Of a stretch of DNA of 33,692 nucleotides, positions 1-6,530 are shown piece by piece. Under the pieces are notes generated by a model, which saw only the letters and a program-made list of their open reading frames with translations, ran no database searches and was not told the DNA's origin. Every line of letters begins with the position of its first letter. Position 1 is the first letter of the stretch. Source of the stretch: a virus. The stretch covers positions 1-33,692 of the IMG/VR virus record IMGVR_UViG_3300036759_000102. The stretch is one strand, 5' to 3'. Made by a program: the position numbers and the translations under genes.

Positions 1-294
1 CACGCCACTGTTGAGGATGGCCTTCAACATCCGGTAGTAGGCCTGGTGCGCTGCCGGTTGCGAGTCGGGATTGAGTCCTGCGAGGAATTCCTCGAAATCC
101 ACGCCGCAGGCGGAAGCCAGCTTGGCGTACATCTCGATGGTGGGATTGCCTTCGCCGGCGAGTAGATCGTGGACGTAGGTCCGGTCGACTTTGGCGGCCT
201 CGGCAAGTTCCGTCTTGCTCAAGCCCGCCTGCTCGCGGAGCTGGTCCAGCCGTGCGCCCAATAGCTCCTTGGCGCGTTTGAGGCGATCCTGCAC
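1..294 (-). CDS. XRE-family HTH regulator, 3' end beyond window (repressor candidate)
   Basis: DNA-binding transcriptional regulator of the XRE/Cro-CI family. The 98 residues in the window have no stop; a five-helix HTH lies at about residues 10-65, with the recognition region around LSKTELAEAAKVDRTYVHDL. The GTG start at 294 is preceded in frame by a TGA and has no Shine-Dalgarno sequence. Instead TACAGT lies 6 nt upstream, as expected for a leaderless mRNA; the lambda cI transcript from PRM is a known leaderless precedent. It diverges from a second XRE gene at 382 whose HTH shares DRTY.HD.L.GE.NP..E.Y with it, so the two look like paralogous halves of a lysis-lysogeny switch. Which one is the repressor is inference. 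The C-terminal part is missing because the window ends. Confidence 0.85.
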   Translation of the reverse strand, partial: MQDRLKRAKELLGARLDQLREQAGLSKTELAEAAKVDRTYVHDLLAGEGNPTIEMYAKLASACGVDFEEFLAGLNPDSQPAAHQAYYRMLKAILNSGV

Positions 295-381
295 GGGGCC
301 ACTGTAGACGGTTCACAACCGACAGCAACAAAAATTTCGTCTTGATGGTCTAGGGTATACATCGGTAGGATACCAGCCAAC
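295..381. promoter_or_regulatory. Divergent control region between the two XRE genes
   Basis: This 87-nt region separates the two divergent HTH genes. The leftward gene has a -10-like TACAGT (minus strand, 306-301) with TTGCTG 16 nt further upstream. On the rightward side an imperfect inverted repeat, GGTATAC (354-360) and GGATACC (368-374), overlaps the ribosome site GGTAGGA (364-370) of the gene at 382. A dimeric regulator bound there could block rightward expression. The operator role is inference. Confidence 0.45.
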
Positions 382-621
382 ATGACGATGCAAATGTCTG
401 AACGCAAAATTGCAGGCGACAACATCCGGGCGTTGATGGAGAAAAACGATCTCTCCGTCAAGCAACTCACCGACGAGCTGGAGATCGATCGGACGTACTT
501 CCACGACATCCTCAACGGTGAGGCGAATCCCTCGATGGAAAAGTACGAACGGATCGCCTCACGGCTCGGTGTCACGGTGCGCGATCTTCTCGAGCCTTCG
601 AAGCGGCGCAGGGCCTCATGA
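382..621 (+). CDS. XRE-family HTH regulator, 79 aa (Cro/CI-like)
   Basis: Small DNA-binding regulator made almost only of an XRE helix-turn-helix domain (about residues 10-70). Its recognition region, LSVKQLTDELEIDRTYFHD, is clearly related to the divergent gene ending at 294. At 79 aa it lacks an extra oligomerisation or cleavage domain, which is more Cro-like than LexA/CI-like. ATG codons occur at 382, 388 and 394; 382 is used because GGTAGGA lies 11 nt upstream. It heads a rightward gene run that leads to the excisionase-like and integrase genes, so it probably governs the lysogeny decision. Target sites and role are inferred from context. Confidence 0.85.
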   Translation: MTMQMSERKIAGDNIRALMEKNDLSVKQLTDELEIDRTYFHDILNGEANPSMEKYERIASRLGVTVRDLLEPSKRRRAS

Positions 622-661
622 CACCCCTAGAGAGTTCCCAACCCCATGGGAGGTTGAAAAC

Positions 662-775
662 GTGACCGTGGCGCTCGAAACCGTGTATGCCGCCTTTTTC
701 GTCTCCGGCCTCTGCCTGGGCGCGATTGGCGGGTTGATTGTCGGCCTCTACCTCGGACTCTTCCGCCGGAGTTAA
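662..775 (+). CDS. Small single-span membrane protein, 37 aa
   Basis: A 37-residue protein that is nearly one hydrophobic helix (AAFFVSGLCLGAIGGLIVGL), ending in a short basic tail FRRS. The GTG start at 662 follows a strong ribosome site GGGAGG with 8 nt spacing. It sits between the XRE gene and another membrane-anchored small protein on the same strand, 5 nt apart from it. The family is not recognised. A role in superinfection exclusion or host-membrane modulation is possible for a phage gene in the immunity region, but this is a guess. Confidence 0.65.
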   Translation: MTVALETVYAAFFVSGLCLGAIGGLIVGLYLGLFRRS

Positions 776-780
776 AGGCC

Positions 781-1092
781 ATGACCTGGTTGCACGATCA
801 TGTGGGCGTCGCGATCTGGATTGCGTTGCTGACCAATACGGCCTCGTTGCTGCTCGGCTTGCGCATCCGGCGCAAATTGCGATCGCAGTTAAACGGCCTC
901 TGTTTTCATTCCTGGATGGCGGTCCAGGTCCGCCACGAAATCGGCGATGGACACCCGTATCCGTTGACGGTGTCCCTGGACCGCTGTTCAAAGTGCTCGC
1001 AGTCCCGGACTGCGGTCTACGCGGGACGATGGGAGCTCGCGGATTTACAAACTCCCTCAGTCGACGAACTTAATCGTCAATTCAAAAAGTGA
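781..1092 (+). CDS. Small membrane-anchored protein, 103 aa
   Basis: Unrecognised protein with one N-terminal membrane segment (about residues 10-28, VAIWIALLTNTASLLLGL) followed by a basic stretch RIRRKLR and a soluble tail of about 70 residues. A CSKC pair near residue 71 could contribute to a metal or disulfide site. The ATG at 781 has AAAGG close upstream and GGAG at 9 nt spacing. It begins 5 nt after the 37-aa membrane protein and ends 7 nt before the next start, so the three are probably co-transcribed and translationally linked. Function unknown. Confidence 0.65.
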   Translation: MTWLHDHVGVAIWIALLTNTASLLLGLRIRRKLRSQLNGLCFHSWMAVQVRHEIGDGHPYPLTVSLDRCSKCSQSRTAVYAGRWELADLQTPSVDELNRQFKK

Positions 1093-1099
1093 GGTGCAC

Positions 1100-1879
1100 A
1101 TGGAAGTTTTACGCATTGCGGAGGCGATGCGCCGCGGGGCGCTCTTAAAACCGCAACACCTGGGGCCGGGGCTGGCCGATCCGGGCGAGACCCGCTCGTG
1201 CGCGATGCTGGCCGCGATTGAGGGCGCGGGTTACGGAAAAATTCCGCCGCATCCGGGGATGTGGGTCACCGATGGCCGCGGGCCGGGTCACCCGGCCGGA
1301 CCAGGGACGGTGGTCTATGAGACGCCGGAGCCCTGGCGGATTCCGTTGTCGCTGCCTGTCCGGTGTCCGGTGGGCGGCTGTTCCTGGCTCGATATCGCGC
1401 GGCCGCATCGGAGCGCGCATTTGATCGAAGCGATCACGCACCTCAACGACCACCACCGCTGGAGCCGGGAGGCGATCGCCGACTGGATCGAGCCGATTGA
1501 GAATGCCTACTGCGCGGGACGGGAGAATGCGATCGACATGGGGCTGGTACCCGCGAACCCGCCGGCACGATGGGAGGATCCGGTACCGCCATCGGTGACG
1601 GAGCGCAGAAGCGTCACCGTGGTCCGTCCCGACGGATCGGTCGAGCGCGTCGCGCTGCGCTCGGAGCCGCTGTCCGGAAAAGCGATCGAGCGGATGTGGC
1701 GCGACGAAGGCGTCCGCGATCAGGCGCTCTGGGACGAGCTGCGTGCGCTCGACAAAAGCAAAATGTCGGAACTCGAACGCGCCGTCATCGACGATTTCGA
1801 GCACGGCCTTGAGCGGGCGCTAACGGAGCAATCCCGTGCCGAAGCAGAAGGTGTGGAGGAAACCGTCTCGCAGGTTTAA
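1100..1879 (+). CDS. Hypothetical phage protein with HLND..W.REAIADW motif, 259 aa
   Basis: Hypothetical protein. The middle carries a cysteine pair (CPVGGC, about residue 90) and then AITHLNDHHRWSREAIADWI (about 112-131). This HLND-W-IADW signature is familiar from many small phage proteins of unknown function. The N-terminal half is Gly/Pro-rich; the C-terminal 80 residues are charged and helical. ATG at 1100 is preferred to GTG 1094 because GAGG lies 5 nt before the ATG and overlaps the GTG. It sits between the membrane proteins and the excisionase-like gene. The family resemblance is from memory of the motif; no function can be assigned. Confidence 0.75.
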   Translation: MEVLRIAEAMRRGALLKPQHLGPGLADPGETRSCAMLAAIEGAGYGKIPPHPGMWVTDGRGPGHPAGPGTVVYETPEPWRIPLSLPVRCPVGGCSWLDIARPHRSAHLIEAITHLNDHHRWSREAIADWIEPIENAYCAGRENAIDMGLVPANPPARWEDPVPPSVTERRSVTVVRPDGSVERVALRSEPLSGKAIERMWRDEGVRDQALWDELRALDKSKMSELERAVIDDFEHGLERALTEQSRAEAEGVEETVSQV

Positions 1880-2004
1880 GCAGGAGGCCGGCCGCGTGAC
1901 AGCGCTGCCGGCCTTTCGATTTCTTGCCAAGGAAGCAATTGAGATGAAACGGGATTGCTCGCGGATGATCCTCGCGCGGTCCTGCGACAGGAGAGGTCCC
2001 GGCG

Positions 2005-2265
2005 ATGATCGGAAAACAGATTGCGTTGATCCAGGTGCCCAACAAGGCGCTGTTCGGGTTGAAAGCCGCCGCGCAATATCTGGACATCAGCCCCGACACG
2101 CTGCGCGAAGACACCGACGCGGGCCTGCTTCCCTGCTACGAATTCCACGGCCGCCGCACCTACAAACTCGAAGACTTAGAAATGTTAAGGGCGCGTCTCC
2201 CGCGCTGGCATAATGACCGCCGCCCAATACCAGCGTCAGCAGAGAGGATTGTTGATGTCGAATGA
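2005..2265 (+). CDS. MerR/AlpA-type helix-turn-helix protein, excisionase candidate
   Basis: An 86-aa protein with a winged-helix of the HTH_17/excisionase type. FGLKAAAQYLDISPDTLRED (about residues 17-36) is the HTH, followed by the wing LLPCYEFHGRRTYKLEDLE. GAGAGG lies upstream of the ATG. It overlaps the integrase start by 11 nt, the classic xis-int arrangement, so a role as recombination directionality factor or int regulator is likely. The same fold is used in transcriptional regulators, so Xis activity is inferred from position. Confidence 0.8.
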   Translation: MIGKQIALIQVPNKALFGLKAAAQYLDISPDTLREDTDAGLLPCYEFHGRRTYKLEDLEMLRARLPRWHNDRRPIPASAERIVDVE

Positions 2266-3424
2266 AGATCGCAACATCCTGAAGCGCCGCGGCCGGCTGG
2301 AACTGTCGAAGTACTGGCCCGACGGCACGCGCTTCCGGCGCCCGTTCCCTAATCTTACGCTCGCCCGTCAGATGCGCGCACGGATAGAAGCCGCCATCGC
2401 CGACGGAACCTGGCGGGAGTTGAAAGCCAAGCTCTCGCTCGAGAGACAAGAGCCTCCACCCGCCCCTGCCCGCGTGCTCACCTTGAACGAATACGCCCCG
2501 ATGTTTCTGGCCGAAATGCAGCGCCGGAACCGGCGGCCCGATTTTCACCGCATCCAGTTGGGCAACATCTTGCCGGTCCTCGGCGAGCTGCCCCTCACGT
2601 CGATCACCCGCGCGGAGGCGCTGCGCTATCGCGCCTCGCGTCCATCCGGCCTGGCTTTGGCGACGATCAATCGCGGCATGGCAGTGTTGAGTTCCATGTT
2701 GAGTTGTGCGATCGAGGCGGAGTTGTTGCCCGGCCCAAATCCGCTGTTTGGGCTCGACAGCTATGAGGAGGCCGAGCGTGATCTCTTCATCATGACTCTG
2801 GCTCAGGAGCGCGCTTTCGTCGCGGCGCTCTTGAGCATCGATTTGGCAGTCGGCGCGTATGCCGGTTTTTTGGGGGAAACGGCAATCCGGACCGAGGAAG
2901 GGCTGCGCCTCACCTGGCGCACGATCGGCCTGGAGTCTCGGATTGTGACGGTCCCGGCTGGTATCGCAAAGACCAAGAAGGCGCGGCACATCCCGATGTC
3001 AGATTTCTGCAAGGACCTGCTCGGGATGTTGCCGCACGTGACGGACGATCCGCACGTATTCATTCGGGACACGACTCTCAAACGCGTGAAGGATACACGC
3101 GGCGCGTTTTCGAAAGCGCGTGAGAGAACAGGCCTGGATGTACACCCGGAGAGCTTTCGTCACTTCAGAATAACCCAGTGGATGTCCCGGGGAATCGATC
3201 CTGGGGTCGTGCAAGAGCTTGCCGGCCACTCTGACATCCACACGACCATGCGCTACGCGCATTTCGTTCCAGGCTGGGCGGCTCGGCGGATCCTCGAGAC
3301 GCAGCAGGCGGAGTCGGAATCACTGCGTCAGCTCATGTTCGCTTTCGAATCTGGACTAGGACCAAAACAGGACCAGTCGGTTGAGGAGCTGGAGCGGTTG
3401 TATTCATTGGATGCGGGTAAATAG
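2255..3424 (+). CDS. int: Tyrosine-recombinase integrase, 389 aa
   Basis: Site-specific integrase acting on the adjacent tRNA-Leu attP core. Arm/core-binding regions occupy about residues 1-180 and the catalytic domain about 190-360. Catalytic residues visible: Arg212 (ETAIRTEEGLRL), Lys near 239-242 (AKTKKARHI), Arg302 (HPESFRHFRIT), His325 (LAGHSDIHTT) and Tyr334 (TMRYAHF). The position of the usual box II His, three residues before Arg302, appears to be Glu, with a His 5 residues before the Arg. ATG 2255 is chosen over 2213 because GAGAGG precedes it. The gene overlaps the excisionase-like gene and its 3' end contains one of the att arm repeats. Its strand and position fit int transcribed toward attP. 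Confidence 0.95.
   Translation: MSNEDRNILKRRGRLELSKYWPDGTRFRRPFPNLTLARQMRARIEAAIADGTWRELKAKLSLERQEPPPAPARVLTLNEYAPMFLAEMQRRNRRPDFHRIQLGNILPVLGELPLTSITRAEALRYRASRPSGLALATINRGMAVLSSMLSCAIEAELLPGPNPLFGLDSYEEAERDLFIMTLAQERAFVAALLSIDLAVGAYAGFLGETAIRTEEGLRLTWRTIGLESRIVTVPAGIAKTKKARHIPMSDFCKDLLGMLPHVTDDPHVFIRDTTLKRVKDTRGAFSKARERTGLDVHPESFRHFRITQWMSRGIDPGVVQELAGHSDIHTTMRYAHFVPGWAARRILETQQAESESLRQLMFAFESGLGPKQDQSVEELERLYSLDAGK
3358..3375 (+). repeat. Direct repeat copy 1, probable integrase arm-type site
   Basis: AGGACCAAAACAGGACCA, itself two AGGACCA units separated by AAAC. An identical 18-bp copy lies at 3604-3621, on the other side of the tRNA-derived core. Direct repeats flanking a core are how tyrosine integrases mark the P and P' arms. 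This copy is embedded in the last codons of int. Confidence 0.75.
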
Positions 3425-3439
3425 TTGAGGGGAAACGAA

Positions 3440-3507
3440 TGCCGAAAAGAGGACTCGAACCTCCACCCCCTTGCGAGGACTAGAACCTGAATCTAGAACA
3501 ACTGCCT
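3440..3507 (-). other. attP core: 3' part of tRNA-Leu(CAG)
   Basis: On the minus strand this reads as the 3' portion of a tRNA-Leu. It has the anticodon stem CTAGA / loop TTCAGGT / TCTAG (plus-strand 3480-3496, anticodon CAG), a variable arm, the T arm GGAGG-TTCGAGT-CCTCT, and the acceptor strand ending CGGC plus discriminator A at 3440. No CCA is encoded and no matching 5' acceptor half or full D arm follows, so it is not a functional tRNA. Phages that integrate into tRNA genes carry such a 3' fragment so that the gene is restored on insertion. Identity to the host tRNA probably ends near 3496-3507. Confidence 0.85.
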
Positions 3508-3542
3508 TAGTGTTTTCGTGGAAATCCGCAGAAACCGTGTAG

Positions 3543-3572
3543 TTGACGCGGTATTGGGCTCTGCGGAATAGA
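3543..3572 (+). promoter_or_regulatory. Possible rightward promoter after attP
   Basis: TTGACG (3543-3548) and AATAGA (3567-3572) are separated by 18 nt and could be a sigma70-type promoter for the gene at 3691. The -10 match is weak (three of six), so this is only a candidate. Confidence 0.25.
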
Positions 3573-3603
3573 CGATCTCCACCGATAGTCCCGGATTTCA
3601 AAC

Positions 3604-3621
3604 AGGACCAAAACAGGACCA
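3604..3621 (+). repeat. Direct repeat copy 2, probable integrase arm-type site
   Basis: Second identical copy of AGGACCAAAACAGGACCA, 97 nt beyond the tRNA-derived core on the side away from int. Having both arms contiguous with one core indicates an undivided attP rather than an attL or attR junction. Confidence 0.75.
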
Positions 3622-3690
3622 AGGATGAAGGGCGGCAACGCTGGTGTTCTCCGCTCGTGTCAATGCTCGTGGTGTATCCGGAGAGTTTTG

Positions 3691-4551
3691 ATGGGTTCAA
3701 GCGTTGGTTTCGTAATCCTTCCGCGGGATGAATTCGACCATCCCTTCTTCGACGACTTTTGGAATCGTGCGGCCTGGACCGAATTGCTTATGCGCGCTCG
3801 AGGGATCGCAAACGATCGCCTCGCACGCGGTCAACTGGAGGGTTCCTATCGGGACTTTGCGCGGCTGCTCAAGGTGACCGAGGATCGTGTCCGGAAATTT
3901 CTCCGGCGTCTGGTTGAACTCGGCAAGATCGCGATCGACGTCGCGGCAACGAAACACTCCGCGGCGATCTACCGTGTCGTCGACTTTGCGCGCTACAACG
4001 GAGAAAAAGCGAAAAACACCAATGTTTCCAAGGGTGCGGTGAAATCCGCCACTCAAGCCGCCACTCCGATGTTGTTTGAAACACAGGGCGTTAAGAACAA
4101 CTCCGCCACTCAAACCGCCACTCAACAGGTCACTGTAGATGAAACGCGCGCGCGTTTAATAGACAACGGTAAGACAACGTTAGGGAAAGAATCCTCATCT
4201 CCCAAACCCTCTTCTCCTTCCGGGCTCGATGATGAGTTTCGAAAACGAGAAAAGACCGTCGTCTCGACACCGATCGCAGAATCGGAAGTGGATCGCCTCA
4301 CAACGCGTGTTGTTGAAAAATTCGGCCTCGAATCTGGCTCGGCGCGCGACGTCGTGCTGTTGGGCCTCCTGCGAAGCCAGGCAAGGCAACGGATCCACTC
4401 CGCGGAGTATTTCCGGACGATCGTCGAGGAGCTGCGCTCGCAACCGTTGCCGAATCTCTACGCCCACTATCTCGAATTCAAGCTCCGACAACTGCGAGGG
4501 GTGGTTGAGGCACGCACGTACGCGGCCGCCGTTGACGCACGCGGCCCGTAA
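3691..4551 (+). CDS. Winged-helix protein, phage replication-initiation-like, 286 aa
   Basis: Probable DNA-binding replication initiator or replisome organiser. The N-terminal half has the pattern of this phage family: HPFFDDFWNRAAW, then RGQLEGSYRDFARLLKVT and RVRKFLRRLVELGKIAI (about residues 45-85), a winged helix. A Ser/Thr/Ala-rich linker follows and then a helical C-terminal domain (about 205-286). ATG 3691 is chosen because GGAGAG lies 5 nt upstream; the frame is open upstream to 3625. It is the first gene right of attP and the only replication-like gene seen. No helicase loader ATPase motif is present, so origin recognition is the most likely role, by inference. Confidence 0.65.
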   Translation: MGSSVGFVILPRDEFDHPFFDDFWNRAAWTELLMRARGIANDRLARGQLEGSYRDFARLLKVTEDRVRKFLRRLVELGKIAIDVAATKHSAAIYRVVDFARYNGEKAKNTNVSKGAVKSATQAATPMLFETQGVKNNSATQTATQQVTVDETRARLIDNGKTTLGKESSSPKPSSPSGLDDEFRKREKTVVSTPIAESEVDRLTTRVVEKFGLESGSARDVVLLGLLRSQARQRIHSAEYFRTIVEELRSQPLPNLYAHYLEFKLRQLRGVVEARTYAAAVDARGP

Positions 4552-4560
4552 ATGTAGGCC

Positions 4561-4580
4561 TGCAGCATGTCTGCATTTTT
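4561..4580 (+). terminator. Weak hairpin with T run
   Basis: TGCAG (4561-4565), loop CATGT, CTGCA (4571-4575) and then five T. The stem is only 5 bp, so at best it is a leaky terminator after the replication-like gene. Confidence 0.3.
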
Positions 4581-4704
4581 CGCGCGGCTGGGGCACGGTG
4601 CGCGTCCCGATGGCGATCAACCCATGGCAGCCATTCCTCCCGATCGGTAAGGGGCCAATCCGATCCGCGCGATTTCGATAACGTTCGCAACTTATGGAGG
4701 GTTT

Positions 4705-4900
4705 ATGCAAAGACCGTCAATCGGAAGAATCGTGCTCTACAACCATCCTGGCAGTGCTGACGGCAAGTATCCGCCGACACAGTCGCCGGCAATTATTCAA
4801 GAACGTCGCCGAGGACGGCACGGTGCGCCTCTTTGTGTTTGGTCCGAAAGGGGGCGACGGGCCTTGTCAGTGGAACTGGCCTCCGCGCGTGGAGTCATGA
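4705..4900 (+). pseudogene. Small phage protein split by a one-base frameshift
   Basis: A strong GGAGG precedes the ATG at 4705. The first frame reads IGRIVLYNHPGSADG...SPAII and the next (+1) frame continues NVAEDGTVRLFVFGPKGG...WNWPPRV, ending with TGA at 4900. Together they match the order of a common small phage protein (IGRIV, PAI, VFxDG, HWP signatures) about 64 aa long. Removing one A from the CAAG at 4798-4801 restores a single frame. The end overlaps the next ATG (ATGA), as expected for the intact gene. It could be a real inactivating insertion, a sequencing indel, or less likely programmed +1 frameshifting. Function of the family is unknown. Confidence 0.7.
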
Positions 4901-5103
4901 GTCCCTGCAAGAGGTGCGGCGCCGATATCGAGCTCGGTCTACTTCATCGGCCGACGTCTTTTTTCTGTGAAACCTGCGTCGACGCGATTGTCATCGAGTG
5001 GGAGCAGGGCCTCGAGGAGCCTATGCAAGTCACACCCACACTCGAGGGCCTCGACGAGTGGGCACAGCGGCGCCGTAGGAGTGAAACTACGCCGGCGGGC
5101 TGA
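4897..5103 (+). CDS. Zinc-ribbon mini-protein, 68 aa
   Basis: Small protein with paired cysteines CKRC (residues 4-7) and CETC (near 29-32), typical of a four-Cys zinc ribbon, followed by an acidic helical tail and a basic stretch RRRR. ATG at 4897 overlaps the TGA of the frameshifted gene, and its own TGA overlaps the next ATG, so these genes are translationally coupled. Such ribbons bind nucleic acid or a protein partner; the specific role is unknown. Confidence 0.75.
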   Translation: MSPCKRCGADIELGLLHRPTSFFCETCVDAIVIEWEQGLEEPMQVTPTLEGLDEWAQRRRRSETTPAG

Positions 5104-5300
5104 TGATCCGTCGATTTCATCGCAAAGACAGCTGTACGGGTAAGTACAGGTACAGCGCACATGAGGCTGATCTCGAGATCGAGCGCGCGGCCACGTTTCG
5201 AGGCGAGCAGCTGCGCGCTTACGAGTGCGAGAAGTGCGGAAGCCTTCACCTGACGGCACTTTCGAAAGAAGAGTTCGAAAAGTTTGGGAGGAAACAATGA
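5103..5300 (+). CDS. Zinc-finger-like phage protein, 65 aa
   Basis: Carries Cys11 followed by GKYRYS and later YECEKCGSLHLTAL (about residues 41-54). This resembles a small phage family that starts C-GK-R and ends C..CG-WHLT. One Cys plus a CxxC and a His could bind zinc. Its start overlaps the previous stop (TGATG) and its stop overlaps the next start (ATGA). Role unknown; a nucleic-acid-binding accessory protein is the likeliest reading. Confidence 0.75.
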   Translation: MIRRFHRKDSCTGKYRYSAHEADLEIERAATFRGEQLRAYECEKCGSLHLTALSKEEFEKFGRKQ

Positions 5301-5524
5301 GTGGGTCCGCGTTCCATCGCCAACTCGCGCTTACGATTCAGCCACACCTTGAGAGAATCGAACGGTTGCTCGGTTCGAGCTATGCCCTGACACTCGTCGC
5401 GCGCCACACACCAGAAATGCCGGCCGACGCCGATATCATCCTGACCCGTGATGATCTGGACAAAGTCAAAGCGGCGATCGACAGGTTGAAGGACCGCGAT
5501 CCGGTAGTCCGCGCGGAAGTTTGA
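5297..5524 (+). CDS. Small acidic helical protein, 75 aa
   Basis: Unrecognised 75-aa protein, mostly helical, with no signal peptide, membrane span or cysteine. ATG at 5297 has GGGAGG 5 nt upstream and overlaps the previous stop. It is the last gene of the rightward cluster that starts at 4705, and a 9-bp hairpin begins at its own stop codon. No function can be assigned. Confidence 0.65.
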   Translation: MSGSAFHRQLALTIQPHLERIERLLGSSYALTLVARHTPEMPADADIILTRDDLDKVKAAIDRLKDRDPVVRAEV

Positions 5525-5557
5525 AGGAAACTCTGAACACTTTCCTTCAGCCTTTTC
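5522..5557 (+). terminator. Hairpin terminator after the early cluster
   Basis: TGAAGGAAA (5522-5530), a 10-nt loop and TTTCCTTCA (5541-5549) form a perfect 9-bp stem that includes the stop codon of the preceding gene. It is followed by GCCTTTTC. It lies between convergent transcription units (the leftward unit ends at 5600). Confidence 0.55.
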
Positions 5558-5599
5558 GGTCAAGCATTCCGGCCAATTTGGCTATTTGAGCTAATTTGG

Positions 5600-5764
5600 T
5601 TAGTTCTGTGCCTCGTGCACGATGAGATCGCGCGTCGTCTCTCCACCATCGCCCTTTTCTACTGTTGGTCCGCACCAACACTCGCCGGATTCAAGAACGT
5701 GCTCCGGACCAAAGTCGGGTACGACGTCGACCGCGGTGTCTGAGGTTATGGTTAGCCAGGCCAA
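5600..5764 (-). CDS. CWC-motif mini-protein, 54 aa
   Basis: Short leftward gene with TTG start at 5764; GGAG lies 9 nt upstream and an in-frame TGA closes the frame just before. The protein contains VDVVPDFGPEHVLESGECWC followed by GP and ends DLIVHEA. An EHV...CWC-P core with a late VH is familiar from small phage proteins of unknown function, where the Cys/His residues may bind metal. It follows the serine recombinase on the same strand after 67 nt and is probably its operon partner. The unusual start and short length keep confidence moderate. Confidence 0.6.
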   Translation of the reverse strand: MAWLTITSDTAVDVVPDFGPEHVLESGECWCGPTVEKGDGGETTRDLIVHEAQN

Positions 5765-5831
5765 CGTATTTGTCTCCGGTCAAAAAACAGGTGATTGTTT
5801 GCCGGGTACTTGGTCACTTGCGTTAAGTGGT

Positions 5832-6491
5832 TTAGTTTTCAATCGGCGTAGGGGTTTTGGCCGGGCTTTCGAGGCGTTTTTTCTCTGTCCACCTGGTCGC
5901 GATCGCCTGAACCGTTCCTCGGGCGATTCCCGTAGTCCTGGCAATGGCTCGCACACTCTGGCCGGCTCGATGTAGTTCGTAGACGCGCTCCTCGTCGACG
6001 AGCACTCGAGGCCGGCCGATCTTTTTCCCCTCTCTTTTCGCTCGATCGACGCCGGCCTGTACGCGCTCCTGGATCAACGAGCGCTCCAGCTCGGCGACAG
6101 CTCCGAGGACGGTAAAGATCATTTTCCCGACGGCCGTCGAGGTGTCGATCGCCTCGGTGAGGCTTACAAAGTTAATTCCCCATTTCCGGAAATCTTCGAG
6201 GGCTCGGAGCAGGTGCGAGACGCTGCGCGCGAAGCGATCGAAACGCCACACGATCACAGCGTCGAGTTTCCCGGTCTTCGCGTCGTGCATCATTCGATCG
6301 AGCTGCGGCCGGCGCTCCTTTGCGCCGCTATATCCGACGTCGACGTATTCGCGGAAAACGTGAAAATTGCGCGCTCGGATGTAGTCGCGCATCGGTTGGA
6401 GCTGGGTCTCTGGATCCTGGCCGTGTTGCTTTGTTGAAACTCGGGCGTAAAGTGCGACGCGTTTCGCTGCTTCCTGCTGCTCCATCTGCAT
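5832..6491 (-). CDS. Serine recombinase of the resolvase/invertase family, 219 aa
   Basis: Cuts and rejoins DNA through a serine nucleophile. The catalytic domain spans about residues 10-150: ALYARVST (Ser19), then VIVWRFDRFARS, the GKMIFTVLGAVAELERSLI segment and the long E-helix. A C-terminal HTH (about 160-205, SVRAIARTTGIARGTVQAI) binds the site. The length is that of the small resolvase/invertase class, not of large serine integrases. ATG at 6491 or 6485 could start it; neither has a strong ribosome site. The gene faces opposite to its neighbours and has its own control region upstream. With a tyrosine integrase already present, its role may be dimer resolution, inversion, or a passenger gene. 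Confidence 0.9.
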   Translation of the reverse strand: MQMEQQEAAKRVALYARVSTKQHGQDPETQLQPMRDYIRARNFHVFREYVDVGYSGAKERRPQLDRMMHDAKTGKLDAVIVWRFDRFARSVSHLLRALEDFRKWGINFVSLTEAIDTSTAVGKMIFTVLGAVAELERSLIQERVQAGVDRAKREGKKIGRPRVLVDEERVYELHRAGQSVRAIARTTGIARGTVQAIATRWTEKKRLESPAKTPTPIEN

Positions 6492-6508
6492 CCGTGCAAT
6501 TCAAAATT

Positions 6509-6530
6509 TGCAGCAATCCGCTGCAGTTTA
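6509..6530 (-). promoter_or_regulatory. Inverted repeat and -10 box upstream of the serine recombinase
   Basis: TGCAGC (6509-6514) and GCTGCA (6520-6525) form a 6-bp-arm inverted repeat with a 5-nt spacer, 18 nt before the recombinase start. On the minus strand TAAACT (6530-6525) abuts it, a TANNNT -10 box identical to the one at 18141-18136. The repeat would fall at the transcription start, a good place for autoregulation. Role inferred. Confidence 0.45.

Noticed and set aside
1836-2213. Open frame of 125 codons overlapping two genes
   Set aside because: From 2005 on it is out of frame with the well-supported excisionase-like gene, and it is Arg/Pro-rich in the manner of a shadow frame.
3440-3507. 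Functional tRNA-Leu gene
   Set aside because: The acceptor 5' strand and full D arm are missing upstream; only the 3' part is present, as expected for an att core.
4567-4650. 27-codon frame between the replication-like gene and the frameshifted gene
   Set aside because: No ribosome site and no recognisable content; the gap is better read as a short non-coding spacer with a weak hairpin.
5622-5975. Rightward open frame of 117 codons
   Set aside because: Antisense to the CWC mini-protein and the serine recombinase, with no ribosome site and low-complexity sequence.
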